Source: Streptomyces sp. NBC_01431
GTDB taxonomy: Bacteria > Actinomycetota > Actinomycetes > Streptomycetales > Streptomycetaceae
Direction of reading: 5' to 3'
NCBI RefSeq assembly: GCF_036231355.1
Contig: NZ_CP109496.1
Coordinates: forward strand, 3,844,001-3,908,000
DNA length: 64,000 nt
Both the position numbers and the translations under genes were made by a program. Below, one piece after another: positions 1 to 8,598 of this stretch; within the stretch, counting starts at the first letter, position 1; each line of letters opens with the position of its first letter. A model generated the notes under the pieces. It made no database searches, was not told the DNA's origin, and saw only the letters and a list, made by a program, of their open reading frames with translations.

Positions 1-166
1 CCCCCGTGGTCAGTACGTACATCAGTCACTGTCCAGGAAACGCCTTCGATGGCCGCCGCGTTCCACTCTCCACTGAATGATCACGCCGACGTTATCGAAG
101 AGTGACTCATCGTCGCAGCTCAGGGCCTTGGCTTCACGGAGAGTTCCAGCCATCGGCAGACCTTGT

Positions 167-1177
167 TCACGCCCCCGGTTTGAACGTCGGCAGCGCTGCC
201 GCGCCGTCCTTGGTGACCCGGGTGGCGCCGAAGTAGTCGGGCGCGTCGATCTTGTCGAAGCGGATGACGGCGCCGGTGTAAGGGGCGTTGATCATGTATC
301 CGCCGCCGACGTACAGGCCCACGTGGTGGATGGCCCGCGAATTGCCGAGGTCGGTCGAGAAGAACACCAGGTCGCCGGGGAGGAGTTCGTTCCGCGCGGG
401 GTGCGGGCCCGCGTTGTACTGGTCGTTGGCGACGCGCGGAAGCGTGATCCCGACGCTCTGGTACGCGGCCTGCGTCAACCCCGAGCAGTCGAACCGCCCG
501 CCCTGCTCGGGCGTTCCCTCCCCGCCCCAGAGGTAGGGCGTCCCGAGCTTCTGCTGAGCGAAGTAGATGGCCCCCGCCGCCTGCTGAGACGGCTGCACCC
601 GCCCAACGGGCCGAGCGAAGCTCTTTTCCAGGGAGCGGATGGTCTTTACGTAGCCCTGGGTCTCCGGATAGGGCGGAACGCCCTGGTACTTGATGACGGC
701 GTAGGCACCGGCGTTGTACGCCGCCAACATGTTGGAGCTCGTGTCGCCGGGCACGTCCTTGACGTATTTGGCCAATTCGCAGTCGTAGGAGGCGGCTGAC
801 GGAATGGCATCCGCGGGGTCCCAGATGTCCCGTTTGCCGTCCCCGTTCCCGTCGATGCCATGGGTCTCCCAAGTCGCCGGCATGAATTGGGCGATGCCCT
901 GCGCGTTGACGGGACTGACGGCATTGGGCTTCCAGCCGCTCTCGGAGTACAACTGGGCAGCGAGCATCGCGGGATTGAGACCGGGGCAGAGGTTGCCCCA
1001 CTTCTCCACGAGCGGCTGGTAGAGGGCCGGAACCGCCCCCTTGGCGAGTTGGACCGCCCCGCCACCCGCCGAGGAAGCCAAGCCGGCTGCGGCCGAGTAC
1101 GTACCGACGACGAGCAGCGCAACGAAGCTCAGGCACACCCCGAACCCGACCCCGACGACCACCCAGACTCTGCGCAC
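167..1177 (-). CDS. Bifunctional lytic transglycosylase / NlpC-P60 peptidase (VirB1-like)
   Basis: A 336-residue peptidoglycan hydrolase. Residues 5-25 form an uncleaved or signal-type membrane helix. Residues about 60-175 are an SLT transglycosylase domain with the catalytic Glu in YSESGW (about E79) and the later AYNAGAYAV motif. Residues 200-320 are an NlpC/P60 endopeptidase domain with the Cys in FDCSGLT (C231) and the His in HHVGLY (H285). SLT plus NlpC/P60 is the architecture of VirB1-like enzymes that open the wall for Gram-positive type IV secretion. A T4SS-like cluster begins 3 kb away on the other strand, so that role is plausible, but a housekeeping wall role is equally possible. 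The GTG start is preceded by a strong purine-rich site (GGGGGAGGG). The next gene upstream, the kinase, is 67 bases away and co-directional. Confidence 0.9.
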   Translation of the reverse strand: MRRVWVVVGVGFGVCLSFVALLVVGTYSAAAGLASSAGGGAVQLAKGAVPALYQPLVEKWGNLCPGLNPAMLAAQLYSESGWKPNAVSPVNAQGIAQFMPATWETHGIDGNGDGKRDIWDPADAIPSAASYDCELAKYVKDVPGDTSSNMLAAYNAGAYAVIKYQGVPPYPETQGYVKTIRSLEKSFARPVGRVQPSQQAAGAIYFAQQKLGTPYLWGGEGTPEQGGRFDCSGLTQAAYQSVGITLPRVANDQYNAGPHPARNELLPGDLVFFSTDLGNSRAIHHVGLYVGGGYMINAPYTGAVIRFDKIDAPDYFGATRVTKDGAAALPTFKPGA

Positions 1178-1244
1178 CCCTCAACCCTCCCCCATCGAGG
1201 ACCGGTTCACCGCTACTTCCCCCGCACTCGTGTCGGGCCCCGGC

Positions 1245-2963
1245 TCATCCGGCCATGAATCCGTCGCACACGATGCTCTTGTAGTCCTTGACCGCTGTCA
1301 CATGGCGGTACGTCACCGTCCACTCGCCGGGATCCCGAGTCAGGGGGATCGCGGCCAGCGTCTTGTCACCGGTCCGGTAGGTGAAGTCGTCGGGGTAGGT
1401 GAAGTACTTCCAGTCCGTCTGTCCCGGGGCGTACATGTTGGTCACCTTGCTCATGAACCCGAGCTGGCGGTTGTTGCCCCGTGCCGTGGGCCGACCCTGC
1501 GCGTCGAGCTCGTGAGGAGGCTTGACCGCCACCGAGACGTAGTACGGGTCCAGCCCGGGGTCCTCGTCCTTGAGCCGGTATCCGATGCGCGCCTTGCCCG
1601 GCGGTACATCGTCGTCGGGGTACTCGTCGCCGGTCGTGACCGAATACTGGAACTGCAGATGCGCCGTCTCCTCCGGCGGAAGGTTGCACCGGTGCGCGAG
1701 GCCCGACCAGAAGTCGCCCGACGGCGCGGTCTGCTCGATGAACTGCGGCGGGCCCTGCGGCGTCGGCTTTCCGGCACCGGCCGGCTGCGCACTCCCCATC
1801 GCCCCTGGCGACGTACTGGCGCCAGGCGTCAACACGGCGCCGGATCCTCCAGCGCCACCACCCTGCGCCCGCCCCCCACCCCCGTCGTCCCGCATCGCGC
1901 GCAGTGCCACCGCCGCCGTCACCCCCAGTACCGCCGCCACCGCGATCGTCACCAGCCACAGCGTGCGCGGGGAACGGCGGGCAGGGGCGGCCGTCGGTCC
2001 CTGCGGGGCCAGCGTCGGGACGTAACCGGGGTGCGACGGGGCCGGAGCGGCGTAACCAGGGCCCTGGGTGGGCAGTTCGTGCGGGGCTCGCAGCGCGGTG
2101 GCGGGGACCTCCTCGGCGAGGCTCGCCAGCGACTGGTAGTGCGGGTCCTCGACCAGCGCGGAGCTCACCGCACAGCGCACGATGACCTCAGCGGGGGCCG
2201 GCCGCTCGGCCGGGTCCTTGGCCGCACACGCCCGGATCAACCCCGCGAGCCCCGTCTCGACCCCCTCGGTGTCGATATCCCCATGCACCGCCCGGTACGA
2301 CACCGCGTCCATCGGTCCCGACCCGAACGGCGCCCGCCCGGTCGCCGCGAACGCGATCGTCGCGCCCAGGGCGAAGACGTCGGCCGCCGCACCGACCTGA
2401 TTGCTCATCAGGACCTCCGGCGCCGTGAAGCCCGGCGTGCCGGGGGCCAGGCCCGTCTGGGTCAGGGCGGTGTCCGTGGCGCCCTTCGCTATGCCGAAGT
2501 CGATCAGCTGCGGGCCCTGGGGCGACAGGATCACGTTCTGGGGCTTGAGGTCGCGGTGGGTGACCCCGTACGCGTGGACGCTCGCAAGGCCCTCCGCCAG
2601 CGCCGCGAACAGGCGGCGGCACGTGTCGGCGGGGAACGCGCCCTGCTCGCGCACCGCCTGAGAGAGCGTCGGCCCGGCGACGTACTCCGTGGCCAGCCAG
2701 TACGGCGCCGTCTCCAGGGACGCGTCGATGAGGTTCGCGGTGTACGCCCCGCGCACCGCCCGCACGGTCTCCGCCTCGCGCCGGAAGCGCGCCAGGGCCT
2801 CCGGATGGTCCGTGATCTCGTCCTTGATCACCTTGATGGCGACGAGCCGGCCGCCCGGCGAACGCCCGAGGTAGACCATCCCCATCCCACCCGCTCCGAG
2901 CCGGGCGAGCACCGCATACGTACCGATCCGTTCCGGATCCTGCCGAGGCCTGAGCGCTTCCAC
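1245..2963 (-). CDS. Membrane-anchored serine/threonine protein kinase (PknB-like) with an extracellular domain
   Basis: A 572-residue Hanks-type kinase. The N-terminal catalytic domain (about 14-265) has the glycine loop LGAGGMGMVY (22-31), the ATP-binding Lys in VAIKVI (K44), HRDLKPQN with catalytic D138, DFG (155-157) and APE. A Pro/Ala-rich linker (about 285-333) leads to one membrane helix (about 335-355). The remaining 200 residues would lie outside the cell. They contain no PASTA repeat that I can see, only a Gly/Ser/Pro stretch and then a globular part with one cysteine in the CNLPPEE region and another near the C-terminus (IVCDGF). The extracellular part is probably a sensor of unknown ligand. 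It shares orientation with the hydrolase downstream and the protease upstream. The start is GTG. Confidence 0.92.
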   Translation of the reverse strand: MEALRPRQDPERIGTYAVLARLGAGGMGMVYLGRSPGGRLVAIKVIKDEITDHPEALARFRREAETVRAVRGAYTANLIDASLETAPYWLATEYVAGPTLSQAVREQGAFPADTCRRLFAALAEGLASVHAYGVTHRDLKPQNVILSPQGPQLIDFGIAKGATDTALTQTGLAPGTPGFTAPEVLMSNQVGAAADVFALGATIAFAATGRAPFGSGPMDAVSYRAVHGDIDTEGVETGLAGLIRACAAKDPAERPAPAEVIVRCAVSSALVEDPHYQSLASLAEEVPATALRAPHELPTQGPGYAAPAPSHPGYVPTLAPQGPTAAPARRSPRTLWLVTIAVAAVLGVTAAVALRAMRDDGGGGRAQGGGAGGSGAVLTPGASTSPGAMGSAQPAGAGKPTPQGPPQFIEQTAPSGDFWSGLAHRCNLPPEETAHLQFQYSVTTGDEYPDDDVPPGKARIGYRLKDEDPGLDPYYVSVAVKPPHELDAQGRPTARGNNRQLGFMSKVTNMYAPGQTDWKYFTYPDDFTYRTGDKTLAAIPLTRDPGEWTVTYRHVTAVKDYKSIVCDGFMAG

Positions 2964-3017
2964 CGCTCAACCCTGTCATGGGACGGTGCTCCGTCACATC
3001 CGGGTATCAGTTTGTGA

Positions 3018-3911
3018 TCACGGAAGCAGGCACGCGCAGGTGATGGCCTGATCCGACGTCACGTCACCGCCCGCAGCGGCCGGTTCGGGAGCCGCCGCTG
3101 GCGTCGGGGACGGCTCGGGCGCCACGGGCCTCGGGTCGCCCGCCGACTCCGCGAGCTTGTACAGCGACTTGGTGTGCTGGCCGAAGACGATGCTGTACGA
3201 GACGTCCGGGTCGTCGCCGCCGAACTCGTACCCGCCGATCACCCCCGCGACCGCCCCGCCGTCGACGGCCCACGGGCTGCCGCTGGTGCCGCCGGGGAAG
3301 TCCGGGCAGTCGATGCGCTGCTGCTTGTCGCCGTAGGCGTCCGCCGTGTTCGTGCAGACCTGCGGGTACTCGGTGTCGCCCGGGTACCCGGTGACGGTGA
3401 CCGGCTTGCCGGTCATGCGGCCCGCGAACAGCGGGGCGCCGCCCACCACGTCCTCGACCTTCTTGCCGTCGTCCGAGCCGGGCCCGAGCACCGCGAAGGC
3501 GACGTCACTGTCCTGGTCGCCGTCCTCGTTCCACGCGTCGTCCGCGTACACCGTCTCCACCGGCCAAGTCCCGTACGGCGCGGTCCCGTCCCGGTAGGCC
3601 GGCACGAACACGGCCTTGCCGCCCTCCGACTCGTCCGGGGGCAGGCAGTGCGCGGCGGTGACGATGAGGTCGCGTCCCGAACTCTGAACGACCGACGCGG
3701 TGCAGAAGTGCCCGCCGTCGAGATCCCCCTTGAACAGCGCGCCCACCCGGGCGTTGGCCGCGCTGGCAGGCGCCATGGTGGTCAGGTCCCGCGCGCCCGC
3801 GTCGCGGTCCCCGTACATCGGTATGACCATGAGGACCGCCACGGCGGACAGCGCGCCGAATCTTCCGCGCTGGGGCGAGAACTTCATCCCGGAGATGCCA
3901 GTGCGCTTCAT
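3018..3911 (-). CDS. Secreted trypsin-like serine protease
   Basis: A 297-residue chymotrypsin-fold protease. A basic N-terminus and a hydrophobic stretch (about 16-33) act as signal peptide or anchor. The catalytic triad is visible: His in VTAAHC (H88), Asp in DSDVAF (about D136) and Ser in GGTSGSP (about S210). Cys70 and Cys89 flank the His as in trypsins. The last 50 residues are Pro/Ala-rich and end in a small Cys-containing tail (CACLLP), which may be a maturation or attachment element. The ATG has an AGGAG site about 8 bases upstream. A second in-frame ATG at codon 9 is an alternative. It lies 54 bases upstream of the kinase gene, so protease, kinase and hydrolase may form one transcript. 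Substrate unknown. Confidence 0.88.
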   Translation of the reverse strand: MKRTGISGMKFSPQRGRFGALSAVAVLMVIPMYGDRDAGARDLTTMAPASAANARVGALFKGDLDGGHFCTASVVQSSGRDLIVTAAHCLPPDESEGGKAVFVPAYRDGTAPYGTWPVETVYADDAWNEDGDQDSDVAFAVLGPGSDDGKKVEDVVGGAPLFAGRMTGKPVTVTGYPGDTEYPQVCTNTADAYGDKQQRIDCPDFPGGTSGSPWAVDGGAVAGVIGGYEFGGDDPDVSYSIVFGQHTKSLYKLAESAGDPRPVAPEPSPTPAAAPEPAAAGGDVTSDQAITCACLLP

Positions 3912-4325
3912 CGGGGCGGCTCCTGGTGGTCGGCGGGCCAGCGGCGGACTGCGAACACTCTGAACTCTCGCGGGCCCGGCTGAGAACGACCATGAACCTT
4001 TTCTGAGAACTTTCTATGAACCGGCCCGTCGCACCCCGCCCCGCCATCAGCTCCGTACCCCATCACGGGCCGCCGACACGACAAGCGCCCCAAGGGTGCA
4101 ACAACGACAGTCATTGCCCGGAGTCACCCTGCGTGATACACAGAGTGACCATACGCGTTTTCGCATTCAACCGGTTCACCGCAGGTCAGGGCGGTGGTAC
4201 CGGTTCAGCCGTGCGGGGGCGGGTAAAGAGAGGCGCCAAGGCGTCCTACGCCGACGGTTTCATCAGCGAAGATAGAGCCTGACCCATGCCGTGCGGCAGG
4301 GGCTTCGAACTACCCGACAGGGGCG
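3912..4325. promoter_or_regulatory. Divergent intergenic region between protease and T4SS-like genes
   Basis: 414 bases without a convincing gene separate the minus-strand protease from the plus-strand cluster. It must hold promoters in both directions. I see no clear -35/-10 pair and no long inverted repeat. The short open frames here have poor codon bias. Confidence 0.35.
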
Positions 4326-4643
4326 GTGAGTTACATGTACCTGGCAGCCGGAAAAGGCGACATCACCACCATCATCGGCGGAATCGCCCCCAACTGGGGG
4401 CCGTTCGGGACGCTCGGCAACGAGGCCCGCATCATGGTCGAGGTGGTGATGGCGGTGGCCATCCTCCTCTGCCTCGGGATCGCGGTCTGGGGCGCGGCCA
4501 AACAGCGGATCGGGGCGACGGCGCTGCGTGACACCTTCAGCGCCGAACAGGGCAAGGGCCTGATCGTGGCCGGCCTGACCGGAGTCTTCATCATCGGCTC
4601 GCTCGGCACCCTCTTCACCATCGTGTACGGAATGGCCGTCTGA
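4326..4643 (+). CDS. Small integral membrane protein, first gene of the T4SS-like cluster (possible VirB2/TrbC-like subunit)
   Basis: A 105-residue protein with two hydrophobic helices (about 36-57 and 79-103) joined by a short charged loop (WGAAKQRIGATALRD). The N-terminus is soluble and glycine-rich. Size, two-helix layout and position at the head of a type IV secretion-like gene set fit a VirB2/TrbC-type pilin-like or pore subunit, but no diagnostic motif can be read, so the role is inferred from context. GTG at 4326 is used as start. The ATG at 4335 (MYLAAGKGD) is an alternative, with a GGTGAG stretch just upstream. 183 bases without a gene separate it from the next gene. Confidence 0.75.
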   Translation: MSYMYLAAGKGDITTIIGGIAPNWGPFGTLGNEARIMVEVVMAVAILLCLGIAVWGAAKQRIGATALRDTFSAEQGKGLIVAGLTGVFIIGSLGTLFTIVYGMAV

Positions 4644-4826
4644 CCTCCCATCAGCCGGCCTTCCGCTTCCCTTACCTCCCTCACACCATCCGTCCGTCGC
4701 GCCCAACGGCAGAGGTTGCGTCTCCCTGATGTCGAGTCACCACACCGCGCCCGCGCGGGAACCAGCACGGCTACCGTCGTACTACTACTTCGCGGATCCG
4801 CACACGGTCGAGGGGGCGCAGACGGC

Positions 4827-5687
4827 ATGAGTTTCGACGACGATCCGGGCCGCGGCGGCGGCGACCCGGCCGACGACCGCTTCAGCACGCTCGGCGGCAC
4901 GCGCCAGACCCGTACCCGTCTCCCCGAGGGCACCGGCGACCCGTACGGCAGCACCCGCCGCCCCCAGCGCGGCTCCCGCTCCCTGGTGATGGCCGTCGGC
5001 GTCGTGGTCCTCCTGGTGGCCGCGATCGCCTTCGCGAACCGGGGCGGCGATTCCGGCTCCTCCACGGACGGCCAGAGCCCGAAGAAGCCGGACGCCCAGT
5101 CGACGGCGCCAAGCGGAACGAAGCCGGTGGGGGGGAAGCAGGGGGGGATCGCGTCGGGGTTCGCACAGACGGAGCAGGGCGCGCAGTCGGCGGCCGTCAA
5201 CTATCTGGTGGCGCTGGGTTCCGACGGCATGTACAACACCGGCCGTCGGCACGAAATTGTGGCCACCGTGTACGCCCCCGACGTCGCTGCGGCCCGACAG
5301 GGCGACCTCGACAGGGCGTACTCGGGGAAGGACTTCCTGACCCGCGTCGGCCTCAACCCGGACGGCACGGCACCGGCTGGGCAGGCGTTCATCTCCCGGT
5401 TCAACCCAGTCGGCTCCAAGGCGGACAAGTTCGACGGTGCCACCGCGACGGTGTCGGTCTGGTACTCAGCGCTGTTCGGGCTTGCGGGCGAGGGCTCCAA
5501 GAACCCGGTGTCCGAGAGCTGGTTCACGAACACGTTCCAGCTCAAGTGGACCGGCGGGGACTGGAAGATCACCGACTTCACGCAGAAGGACGGCCCGGCA
5601 CCCGTCGGCCGTGACCAGGCCGCCGCTCCGGCCAAGGACATGTCCGACGCCGTGGAGCAGTACGGAGGGTTCACGTATGCCCGGTAA
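4827..5687 (+). CDS. Bitopic membrane protein with NTF2-like/VirB8-type extracellular domain
   Basis: A 286-residue protein from the ATG at 4827, chosen because GAGGGGG lies about 10 bases upstream. The frame stays open to 4716, but the extra residues look non-coding. Order: a disordered Gly/Arg/Asp-rich cytoplasmic tail (1-50), one transmembrane helix (about 51-70), a Ser/Pro/Lys linker, then an alpha+beta domain (about 110-275). That topology matches VirB8/TcpC subunits of Gram-positive T4SS, whose outer domains adopt an NTF2-like fold. The assignment rests on topology and neighbours rather than sequence identity. Its last 11 bases overlap the next gene, so translation is probably coupled. 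Confidence 0.72.
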   Translation: MSFDDDPGRGGGDPADDRFSTLGGTRQTRTRLPEGTGDPYGSTRRPQRGSRSLVMAVGVVVLLVAAIAFANRGGDSGSSTDGQSPKKPDAQSTAPSGTKPVGGKQGGIASGFAQTEQGAQSAAVNYLVALGSDGMYNTGRRHEIVATVYAPDVAAARQGDLDRAYSGKDFLTRVGLNPDGTAPAGQAFISRFNPVGSKADKFDGATATVSVWYSALFGLAGEGSKNPVSESWFTNTFQLKWTGGDWKITDFTQKDGPAPVGRDQAAAPAKDMSDAVEQYGGFTYAR

Positions 5688-7032
5688 GCCGCCCCGCCGC
5701 GCTTTCTCGATCGCTGCCGCGTTCACGGCCGTCCAGACAGCGGCCATCCTGCTCGCCAGCAGGGCGTACGCCGCCCCGTCACCCACGCCGAGCGGAACAC
5801 CGGGCGGCAGTCCGAGCCCCAGCCCCAGCAACAACGCCTGCGACCTCATTCGTGGCCCCGCCAGGGACTACTGCGAGTCCGGCGCCAGCAAGGGCGGCAC
5901 CACCCCACCCCCCGGCACCACCGACCCCGCCGACCCCCTGACCTCCCTGGCAAAGGGATGTGCCGATGCCGCCGCCTGGATCATCGGCAAGCTCTCCGAC
6001 GCGGTGAAGTCGACGGCAACCGTGGACTTCACCAACTCCAGCTTCCGCACCCAGTACGCCGTCGTCTTCGCCGCCGCCACCTTCCTCACCCTCGTGCTGT
6101 GGCTCCTGGCCGTGGCCAAGCGCGCCATCCGCGGGGTGCCGCTGTCCACCGCGATCTCCGAAGCCGTCGGTTTCCTCTGGCTGACCGTGCTCGCCTCCGC
6201 CTTCACCCCGCTGATCCTCTACACCGTCGTATCGGCGACAGACGCGGTCACCGAGGCCATCGCCAACGCGACCGGCAACCAGTCGGACGTCTTCTTCGGC
6301 TCGTTCTCCGCCGCGCTCAAAAAGGGCACCGACATCGGCGGCGGACCCATCATGCTGATCGTCGTCGCCCTGGTCTCGATCCTTGCCGCGGGCGTGCTCT
6401 TCCTCGAACTGGTCGTCCGCGCCGCCCTGTTGTACGTCGGCGCCCTGCTCGGCACCGTCGTGTACGCGGGACTCGTCGACAAGAACATGTGGGGCCACGT
6501 CCGGCGCTGGGCGGGCATCATGATCGCCGTGATCATGGTGAAACCCGTCATCGTGATCGTGCTCGGGCTCGCCGGAGCTCTCTCCTCCGGCAAGGGCCCG
6601 GACTCGTTCTCGGCCGTCGTCTCGGGCCTCGCGATCATCCTGCTCGCCATCTTCGCCTCGGCGATGATCTACCGCTTCGTGCCCGGCTTCGGCGACGAGA
6701 TCGCCTCGGCCCGCACCAACCGGAAACAGGCCACCGACGGCTCGCAGGCCGCCGCCCTCATCTCCTCGCCCGCGGCCCTCGTCTCGCAGGGCATCAAGAC
6801 CCACAGCGGCCGGGGCAACCAGGGGGGCGGGTCCGAAGCCCGCCCCGCGAACGCCGTGTCCGGTGGCATGGCCGCCCACAGCAGCCGGGGCTCCGGCGGC
6901 GGCGGAGCTGTCTCCTCCGCCGCGCCTCCGCCACGCAGCGGCTCCGGCCCGACCTCCGGCACACCGCACACCCACCGCCGCAACTCCGGCGGCAGCGCAG
7001 GTAACAAGAACAGTGGAGGTGGAGGGCGTTGA
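5677..7032 (+). CDS. Polytopic membrane protein, VirB6/TrbL-like T4SS channel component
   Basis: A 451-residue protein starting at ATG 5677, eight bases after GGAGGG and inside the end of the preceding gene. It has a cleavable-looking signal (hydrophobic to AYA-AP), a Pro/Ser/Gly-rich stretch with two cysteines, and about six membrane helices between residues 125 and 350. A long Gly/Ser-rich cytoplasmic tail follows, ending in basic and glycine runs. Multi-helix proteins with this tail in this position are VirB6/TrbL-type inner-membrane channel parts of Gram-positive conjugation and secretion systems. The stop overlaps the start of the next gene (TTGA), which indicates one operon. Function inferred from architecture and neighbours. 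Confidence 0.8.
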   Translation: MPGKPPRRAFSIAAAFTAVQTAAILLASRAYAAPSPTPSGTPGGSPSPSPSNNACDLIRGPARDYCESGASKGGTTPPPGTTDPADPLTSLAKGCADAAAWIIGKLSDAVKSTATVDFTNSSFRTQYAVVFAAATFLTLVLWLLAVAKRAIRGVPLSTAISEAVGFLWLTVLASAFTPLILYTVVSATDAVTEAIANATGNQSDVFFGSFSAALKKGTDIGGGPIMLIVVALVSILAAGVLFLELVVRAALLYVGALLGTVVYAGLVDKNMWGHVRRWAGIMIAVIMVKPVIVIVLGLAGALSSGKGPDSFSAVVSGLAIILLAIFASAMIYRFVPGFGDEIASARTNRKQATDGSQAAALISSPAALVSQGIKTHSGRGNQGGGSEARPANAVSGGMAAHSSRGSGGGGAVSSAAPPPRSGSGPTSGTPHTHRRNSGGSAGNKNSGGGGR

Positions 7033-8579
7033 CGACCCAGTCCCAACCGGTCGCGCCCCGCCGTACGTATCTGATCGGCCGCGCCCGGCCGTCGGCCGTC
7101 GTCGGCAAGAACCGCGAGACCGGCGAGATCGTACTGATCATCGGCGGCGCCTTCCTCGGCATGATGTGCGGGCTGCTCGTGCCCGTGCTCTCCCTGCGGA
7201 TCGTGCTCCTGATGGGCTTCCCCTTCCTGGCCCTGGCCGCCGTGTACCTCCCCTACCGGCGCCGCACCTTCTACAAGTGGTTTGAAATCAACCGCAGTTA
7301 CAAGCGTTCGCTGCGCCGCGGCACCGCCTACCGCTCCAGCGCGGCGGAAGCGGGCGTCGGTCTCGACGGGCGCGAGGTCGAGGTCGGACCGCCGCCCGGC
7401 ATCGGCCACATCAACTGGCTCGCCGCCCCCTTCGGCCCGGACGAGATCGCGGTCCTGCTGCACGCGGACCGGCGTACGGTGACCGCCGCCATCGAGATCG
7501 AGGGCCCCGGCGTCGGCCTGCGCGACAGCGAGGACCAGGAAGCCCTCGTCGACCGGTTCGGCACGCTGCTCAAGCACGTGGCCAACGGCGACGGCTTCGT
7601 GACCCGGCTCCAGATGCTGGCCCGTACCCTGCCCGCCGACCCCGACGCCCACGCCAAGGACGTCGCCCAGCGCGGCGACACCAAGGCACCCGGCTGGCTG
7701 ATGGAGTCCTACGACCAGCTCCAGTCCATGGTGTCCACGTCCAGCGAGCAGCACCGCGCCTACCTCGTGGCCTGCATGCAGTACAGCCGCGAACTCGCCG
7801 CCGAGGCCCACGCGATGGCCCGCGCCGCCCACCCGCAGGCGGGCCGCAAGCTCGACCGCGACGCGGGGCTCGCGGTCGTCATGGCCCGCGAACTGACCGA
7901 TATCTGCGCCCGGTTGGCGGAGGCGGACATCCGCGTACGCCAGCCGCTCGGCCAGAGCCGGCTCGCCTCGCTCGTGCACTCCATGTACGACCCGGACCAC
8001 CCCATCGACCACATCCAGGCGATGACCAAGCGCAACGCCTGGCCGGCCGAGCTCGACGCCGTGGAGCCCACCTACCTCCAGGCCAAGACCCGCGAGTCCT
8101 CGACCCGGGCGCCCTGGTGCCACTCCACGGCGTGGGTGAAGGAGTGGCCGATGACCCCGGTCGGCGTCAACTTCCTGGCCCCCCTCCTCGTGCACACCCC
8201 GGACGTCATCCGTACGGTCGCCGTCTGCATGGACCTCGAACCGACCGAAGTCGCGATCGAGCGCATGCTCACGGAGAAGACCAACGACGAGGCGGAGGCA
8301 TCGCGCGCGGCCAAGATGAACCGCACCGTCGACCCCCGCGACATCGCCGCCCACGGCCGCCTCGACCAGCGCGGCGAGGACCTCGCGAGCGGGGCGGCGG
8401 GCGTCAACCTGGTCGGCTACATCACGGTGTCGTCGCGCTCCCCCGAGGCGCTGGCCCGCGACAAGCGGACCATCAGAGCCTCCGCCGGCAAGTCCTACCT
8501 GAAGCTGGAGTGGTGCGACCGCGAGCACCACCGGGCCTTCGTCAACACCTTGCCGTTCGCGACCGGCATCCGCCGCTAG
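7029..8579 (+). CDS. SCO6880-family-like membrane protein: VirB3/PrgI-type helices plus VirB4 N-terminal domain
   Basis: A 516-residue protein. A short N-terminus (APRRTYLIGRARP) precedes two closely spaced membrane helices (about 32-52 and 55-76), as in VirB3/PrgI proteins. The rest is soluble and resembles the non-ATPase N-terminal domain of VirB4 (stretch FVTRLQMLARTLP and the C-terminal half). There is no Walker A. The ATPase part is encoded separately by the next gene, so VirB4 seems split here, its N-domain fused to the VirB3-like anchor. I recognise it from memory as the family NCBI calls SCO6880. The start is TTG overlapping the previous stop, with GGAGGTGGAGGG just upstream. Confidence 0.8.
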   Translation: MTTQSQPVAPRRTYLIGRARPSAVVGKNRETGEIVLIIGGAFLGMMCGLLVPVLSLRIVLLMGFPFLALAAVYLPYRRRTFYKWFEINRSYKRSLRRGTAYRSSAAEAGVGLDGREVEVGPPPGIGHINWLAAPFGPDEIAVLLHADRRTVTAAIEIEGPGVGLRDSEDQEALVDRFGTLLKHVANGDGFVTRLQMLARTLPADPDAHAKDVAQRGDTKAPGWLMESYDQLQSMVSTSSEQHRAYLVACMQYSRELAAEAHAMARAAHPQAGRKLDRDAGLAVVMARELTDICARLAEADIRVRQPLGQSRLASLVHSMYDPDHPIDHIQAMTKRNAWPAELDAVEPTYLQAKTRESSTRAPWCHSTAWVKEWPMTPVGVNFLAPLLVHTPDVIRTVAVCMDLEPTEVAIERMLTEKTNDEAEASRAAKMNRTVDPRDIAAHGRLDQRGEDLASGAAGVNLVGYITVSSRSPEALARDKRTIRASAGKSYLKLEWCDREHHRAFVNTLPFATGIRR

Positions 8580-8598
8580 TTGAGAGGCAGTACCCGCC

